From NCBI GenBank assembly GCA_965220465.1, contig CBDCPZ010000025.1, forward strand, positions 372,001 through 436,000: 64,000 nucleotides of DNA, written 5' to 3'. Source of the stretch: JAHDHW01 sp965220465 (GTDB lineage: Bacteria > Bacteroidota > Bacteroidia > Chitinophagales > Saprospiraceae). Of the stretch, positions 60,795 through 64,000 are shown piece after piece. The position numbers and the translations under genes are program-made. The notes beneath the pieces are model-generated. The model saw only the letters and a list, made by a program, of their open reading frames with translations. It was not told the origin of the DNA and did not search any database. Within the stretch, counting starts at the first letter, position 1. Each line of letters starts with the position of its first letter.

Positions 60795-61499
60795 TTAGTC
60801 TCCTGAGGGAATTTGGGACGTTTCCACTAGTTGCAAAAACTGGTCATAATCCAGATAATTTTTTATAACATGCGAAGCCCCTTCTCGAATTAGCACATCA
60901 TGATCTCCATTGATTCTTATTCCGATGAAGTTGAGCTGCATATTTCGAGTCGTTTTTACATCCCAAATTGCATCGCCGACATAGACGATACGGTCAATAT
61001 TCGAATGGTTTTGAAAAGCACTTTGAATGGATTCGTTAATAATTTCTTCCCGTGTTTCTTTTCCATCGGCAAAACTCATGTGGAGTTTTGCCGTGGGTAT
61101 ATTAATATGATTCAGTTTTAAAGTAGCAGGTCTACGCCAGCCACCAGTTGCAATTCCGATAACAAATCGTTCGTCATCAATTAATTTTTCAATCGTATTT
61201 TTTGCATTGGGAACTTCTGCAAATTGAACCGGATTTGTTCGGCGGTTTTCGCTCAATAATTCTACAAAACAATCCTGCTGAATGTGAACATCTTCCTCAG
61301 TAGCCCAACGGCCAAAATGTTGCTGAATGACGGTATTGAAAATTGTTGTGTCCGTCACATGCGGGTATTTCCGCCAATCTATAGTCGGAAATGGTTTTTT
61401 AAAAACCAATTCATAAGCCTGGGCAAAGCATTGACTATCAACGCGATTGGAATGTAAAAGCGTCCCGTCAATATCAAAAATAATCAAGGTGTTTTGCAT
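60795..61499 (-). CDS. HAD-superfamily hydrolase (phosphatase-like)
   Basis: About 234 residues of the haloacid dehalogenase superfamily with IIFDIDGTLLHSN (nucleophile Asp and acid/base Asp), IGIATGGWRRPATLKL (motif II region), a Lys-containing SFADGKETREEI, and VYVGDAIWDVKTTRN (motif IV). Typical of phosphoglycolate- or beta-phosphoglucomutase-like phosphatases. Substrate unknown. ATG 61499 (MQNTLIIFDID) was chosen; the longer frame from 61544 adds an unlikely leader. Confidence 0.9.
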   Translation of the reverse strand: MQNTLIIFDIDGTLLHSNRVDSQCFAQAYELVFKKPFPTIDWRKYPHVTDTTIFNTVIQQHFGRWATEEDVHIQQDCFVELLSENRRTNPVQFAEVPNAKNTIEKLIDDERFVIGIATGGWRRPATLKLNHINIPTAKLHMSFADGKETREEIINESIQSAFQNHSNIDRIVYVGDAIWDVKTTRNMQLNFIGIRINGDHDVLIREGASHVIKNYLDYDQFLQLVETSQIPSGD

Positions 61500-61550
61500 A
61501 AAAACGAAGGTAAGAATTAATTCAAGTTGGGATGTAATTTGCATTAAAAA

Positions 61551-62642
61551 TTAAGATTCCCAAAATTCAAACTCCAGCTGCATTCCATCCTGGCTTTGTT
61601 CTTTACTGAGGTTTGAAACGGTAACCCCAAGCAATCTTACGCTTTCAAATTCATCAAAATTGTCTCTGATTAAACCATCGACAATTTCCTTCAACTTTTC
61701 AAGTGACTTCACTTCGCTGTTGAAAGTTTTGCTGCGTGACAGCACCTGAAAATCAGCTGTTTTTATTTTTAAAGAAATAGTTCTCCCAAAATTGTCAGTC
61801 TTCTTCATGTACTCAAAAACCTTTTCAGTGATCGGGTTGATTTTTTCGTAGAGCTCGTTCAAATTGGCTAAATCATCATTGAATGTTCGTTCGGCTCCAA
61901 TAGATTTTCGAATTCGGTTTGGTTGAACTTCGCGGTCATCCTGTGCTCTGACAATTTTGTAATAAAAACGCCCTACTTTTCCAAATCGCTGCACCAGCTC
62001 CAGCTCACTAAACTTTTTCAAATCAGCGCCGGTAAAAATCCGCATGTTGTGCATTCGTTTTGCTGTAACCTTTCCGATACCATGAAATTTTTCAATTTTT
62101 AAAGCTTCCAAAAACAAAAGTGCATCAGCCGGTTCGATGACTTTCATTCCATTCGGCTTATTGATATCAGATGCAATTTTGGCGAGAAACTTATTAAACG
62201 AAATACCAGCTGAAGCGGTCAATCCAACCTTTTCAAAAATTTTTTGTCGTATTTCTTTTGCGATTAAAGTAGCTGAATTCGGCCCTTTTTTCGATTCGGT
62301 GACATCAAGATAAGCTTCATCCAAGGATAATGGCTCCACAAGATCCGTGTACTCCAAAAATATTTCGCGAACTTCTTTAGATACTTTATGATAAACATCA
62401 AAACGGTGTTTTACAAAAATCAAATCAGGGCAAAGCCTTGAAGCAGTCACACTGGGCATCGCTGATCGTACACCATATTTTCGGGCTTCGTAGCTTGCTG
62501 CAGCAACCACTCCCCTCTTGCCGGCGCCACCGACAGCAATCGGTTTTCCACGCAATTCAGGAAAATCCCGTTGCTCTACGGAAGCATAAAAAGCATCCAT
62601 GTCAATATGAATGATTTTTCGATTGGCGATTATATTTTCCAA
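61551..62642 (-). CDS. dinB: DNA polymerase IV (Y-family)
   Basis: A 363-residue Y-family polymerase. The catalytic motifs are HIDMDAFYASVEQRD (first metal Asp) and LEPLSLDEAYLDVT-type SLDEAYLDVT (Asp-Glu). The palm and thumb contain GISFNKFLAKIASDINKPNG and FHGIGKVTAKRMHNM (helix-hairpin-helix). The C-terminal little finger includes SIGAERTF. The end LEFEFWES may be a clamp-binding variant. DinB performs translesion synthesis during DNA damage. Gene intact and of normal size. It is divergent from the AAA ATPase gene. Confidence 0.96.
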   Translation of the reverse strand: MENIIANRKIIHIDMDAFYASVEQRDFPELRGKPIAVGGAGKRGVVAAASYEARKYGVRSAMPSVTASRLCPDLIFVKHRFDVYHKVSKEVREIFLEYTDLVEPLSLDEAYLDVTESKKGPNSATLIAKEIRQKIFEKVGLTASAGISFNKFLAKIASDINKPNGMKVIEPADALLFLEALKIEKFHGIGKVTAKRMHNMRIFTGADLKKFSELELVQRFGKVGRFYYKIVRAQDDREVQPNRIRKSIGAERTFNDDLANLNELYEKINPITEKVFEYMKKTDNFGRTISLKIKTADFQVLSRSKTFNSEVKSLEKLKEIVDGLIRDNFDEFESVRLLGVTVSNLSKEQSQDGMQLEFEFWES

Positions 62643-62835
62643 AATCAGGGCTTTGATTATCTTTGAACAAAGTTAGGCTTGTTCTTACAATTTTGGGGTT
62701 TTATTTTAACCAATAATTTGCTCAACTACATAGCCAAATTGATATTTGTATGTTTAATTGCAGCAATAATTGCTTAGACAACTATTCAAATATTAGTAAT
62801 TTTTTAAATATAAATTTCAACTGGAGCATATTCAA

Positions 62836-63945
62836 ATGGCATCTGACAATTCAAATTTTCTAACATACGGAACATCTGCAAAGGCAAGCGAAATAGAACT
62901 TTTTTTGGATCATTTTATAAAAATCAACCAAAAGGCAGAACTAGCGGCCAAGCGAAAAACACCCGTTTGCATTTGGGGCAGCCACGGAATTGGAAAGACT
63001 GAACTCGTTGAGGATTTTGCTGAAGCGCGTGGTTTTCAGCTGGCTTATGTCGCTCCTGCTCAATTTGAAGAAATGGGTGACTTGCTCGGAATGCCTCAAA
63101 TTGTTGAAAACAAAACACACTTTGCTCCACCCGAATGGGTTCCTCAACAAAAGGGACCTGGCATTTTGTTGATCGATGATGTCAACCGAGCGGATGACCG
63201 CATCCTTCGCGGCATTATGCAGCTCTTACAAAACTATGAATTGGCGAGTTGGAAACTTCCGAAGGATTGGCATATCGTACTTACGGCAAATCCCGACGGT
63301 GGTGATTATTCGGTCACTCCGCTTGATGATGCCATGATCACCCGAATGAGGCACATCACCATGGAATTTGACGCTAAAGAATGGGCAAAATGGGCAGATA
63401 AAAAAGGCGTGATTCCGCGAGGCATTCATTTTGTTTTAGCCCAAAAAGAATTGATGACAGGAATCAGAACAACGCCTCGAACGCTGGTTCATTTTTTTGA
63501 ATCGATTGAAAGTATAAAAGATCTTAAAAAGAATAAAAAGCTGGTTCAATTGCTTGGACAAGCCTCGTTGGATACCGAAACGGTTGCCGCATTTTTAGCT
63601 TTTATCGATGAAAACAATGGTGAACTTCCATCGCCCGATGAGATTTTAAATACGACAGCATTTCAAACTGACATTTATAATCGTTTGCGACTTGTAGTTG
63701 TGGGTAATCAGATTCGCAACGATATTTTATCTGTGGTTTGCACAAGGCTTTTAAACCAAATTGAACAATCAAAAACTGCGCTTTCTACAAATCAACTGAA
63801 TAATGTAAAGGCATTTTTAAAAATGGATTTCTTTCCTGTTGATCTCAGATTTTCAGTTGCTCAGAAAATCGCTTCTTCTCCCAAAAATCAAATCAAGGAC
63901 ATTCTTGCTGATCCCGAATTAGGGAAGTTGCTGCTTAGTGTTTAA
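62836..63945 (+). CDS. MoxR-like AAA+ ATPase
   Basis: A 369-residue AAA+ ATPase with Walker A GSHGIGKTELVEDFA, a conserved PAQFEEMGDLLGMPQ, Walker B GILLIDDVNRADDRIL, a sensor-1-type LTANPDGGDYSVTPLDDAMITRM and an arginine-finger region. MoxR ATPases usually work with a von-Willebrand-factor-A protein encoded next door to assemble or metallate other proteins; that partner would lie beyond this window's end. It starts at an ATG after a 193-base gap. Confidence 0.92.
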   Translation: MASDNSNFLTYGTSAKASEIELFLDHFIKINQKAELAAKRKTPVCIWGSHGIGKTELVEDFAEARGFQLAYVAPAQFEEMGDLLGMPQIVENKTHFAPPEWVPQQKGPGILLIDDVNRADDRILRGIMQLLQNYELASWKLPKDWHIVLTANPDGGDYSVTPLDDAMITRMRHITMEFDAKEWAKWADKKGVIPRGIHFVLAQKELMTGIRTTPRTLVHFFESIESIKDLKKNKKLVQLLGQASLDTETVAAFLAFIDENNGELPSPDEILNTTAFQTDIYNRLRLVVVGNQIRNDILSVVCTRLLNQIEQSKTALSTNQLNNVKAFLKMDFFPVDLRFSVAQKIASSPKNQIKDILADPELGKLLLSV

Positions 63946-63955
63946 AGAAAGTAAC

Positions 63956-63982
63956 CGGAACTGAAAAAATTTCAGTCCCGGC
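63956..63982 (+). other. Stem-loop after the AAA ATPase gene
   Basis: CCGGAACTGAAA and TTTCAGTCCCGG pair over 12 positions with one mismatch around a 3-base loop, 10 bases after the stop. No T-run follows, so it is an unlikely classic terminator but may stop or stabilise the transcript. Confidence 0.5.
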
Positions 63983-64000
63983 TCTAAAACGGTTATTGGG

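Overview
The window comes from a low-GC member of the Bacteroidota, probably a Saprospiraceae-like or other gliding-type lineage. The evidence is type IX secretion (T9SS) sorting domains of types A and B, a PorP/SprF-family protein, a hybrid two-component (HTCS) regulator, promoters of the Bacteroidota form (TTTG, about 19 bases, TAnnTTTG), a tRNA without encoded CCA, and a flexirubin-type pigment locus. No species can be named from the sequence alone.

Layout. 1-3.9 kb: end of a large T9SS type B surface protein plus its PorP/SprF partner. 4-5.1 kb: an SRPBCC protein and a YceI protein. 5.3-15.7 kb (+): a dialkylresorcinol (DAR) block with darA (frameshifted), a WxWxIP halogenase-like flavoenzyme (broken by several +1 shifts), darB, a small conserved protein, a BtrH-like protein, an ABC exporter, and an ACP/KS/chain-length-factor (CLF) trio. 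15.7-24.7 kb: HTCS sensor and a secreted beta-helix protein, bracketed by a decayed and an intact copy of a steroid-5-alpha-reductase-like gene. 24.8-29.1 kb: galactokinase, START protein, a 22-copy heptamer repeat, Ric iron-sulfur repair protein, and an exported protein with a histone-H1-like tail. 29.2-55.5 kb: the aryl-polyene block with Sfp-type PPTase, C45 acyltransferase, PaaK-like ligase, methyltransferase, a long minus-strand operon (tyrosine ammonia-lyase, FabG, several KS/KS-like subunits, ACPs, two hotdog dehydratases, thioesterase, acyltransferases, LolA, deacetylase, GT2), and a plus-strand operon with a trifunctional MMPL exporter and two flavoenzymes. 55.7-64 kb: ATP-grasp ligase behind a probable cysteine attenuator, T9SS lectin, DUF6340-like lipoprotein, saccharopine-dehydrogenase-like enzyme, tRNA-Lys, HAD hydrolase, DinB, and a MoxR-like ATPase.

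How it works together. Tyrosine ammonia-lyase would make 4-coumarate, the ligase would load it on an ACP, KS/CLF pairs with FabG and the paired hotdog dehydratases would extend it to an aryl polyene, and PPTase would activate the ACPs. DarB and DarA would make the dialkylresorcinol. An acyltransferase (C45 or LPLAT) would join the halves, and LolA, MMPL and ABC components would move the product to the outer membrane. This is inferred from the known flexirubin pathway.

The most novel signal is a 24-codon leader ORF with five consecutive Cys codons, followed by mutually exclusive antiterminator and terminator hairpins, directly upstream of the ATP-grasp ligase at 55,923.
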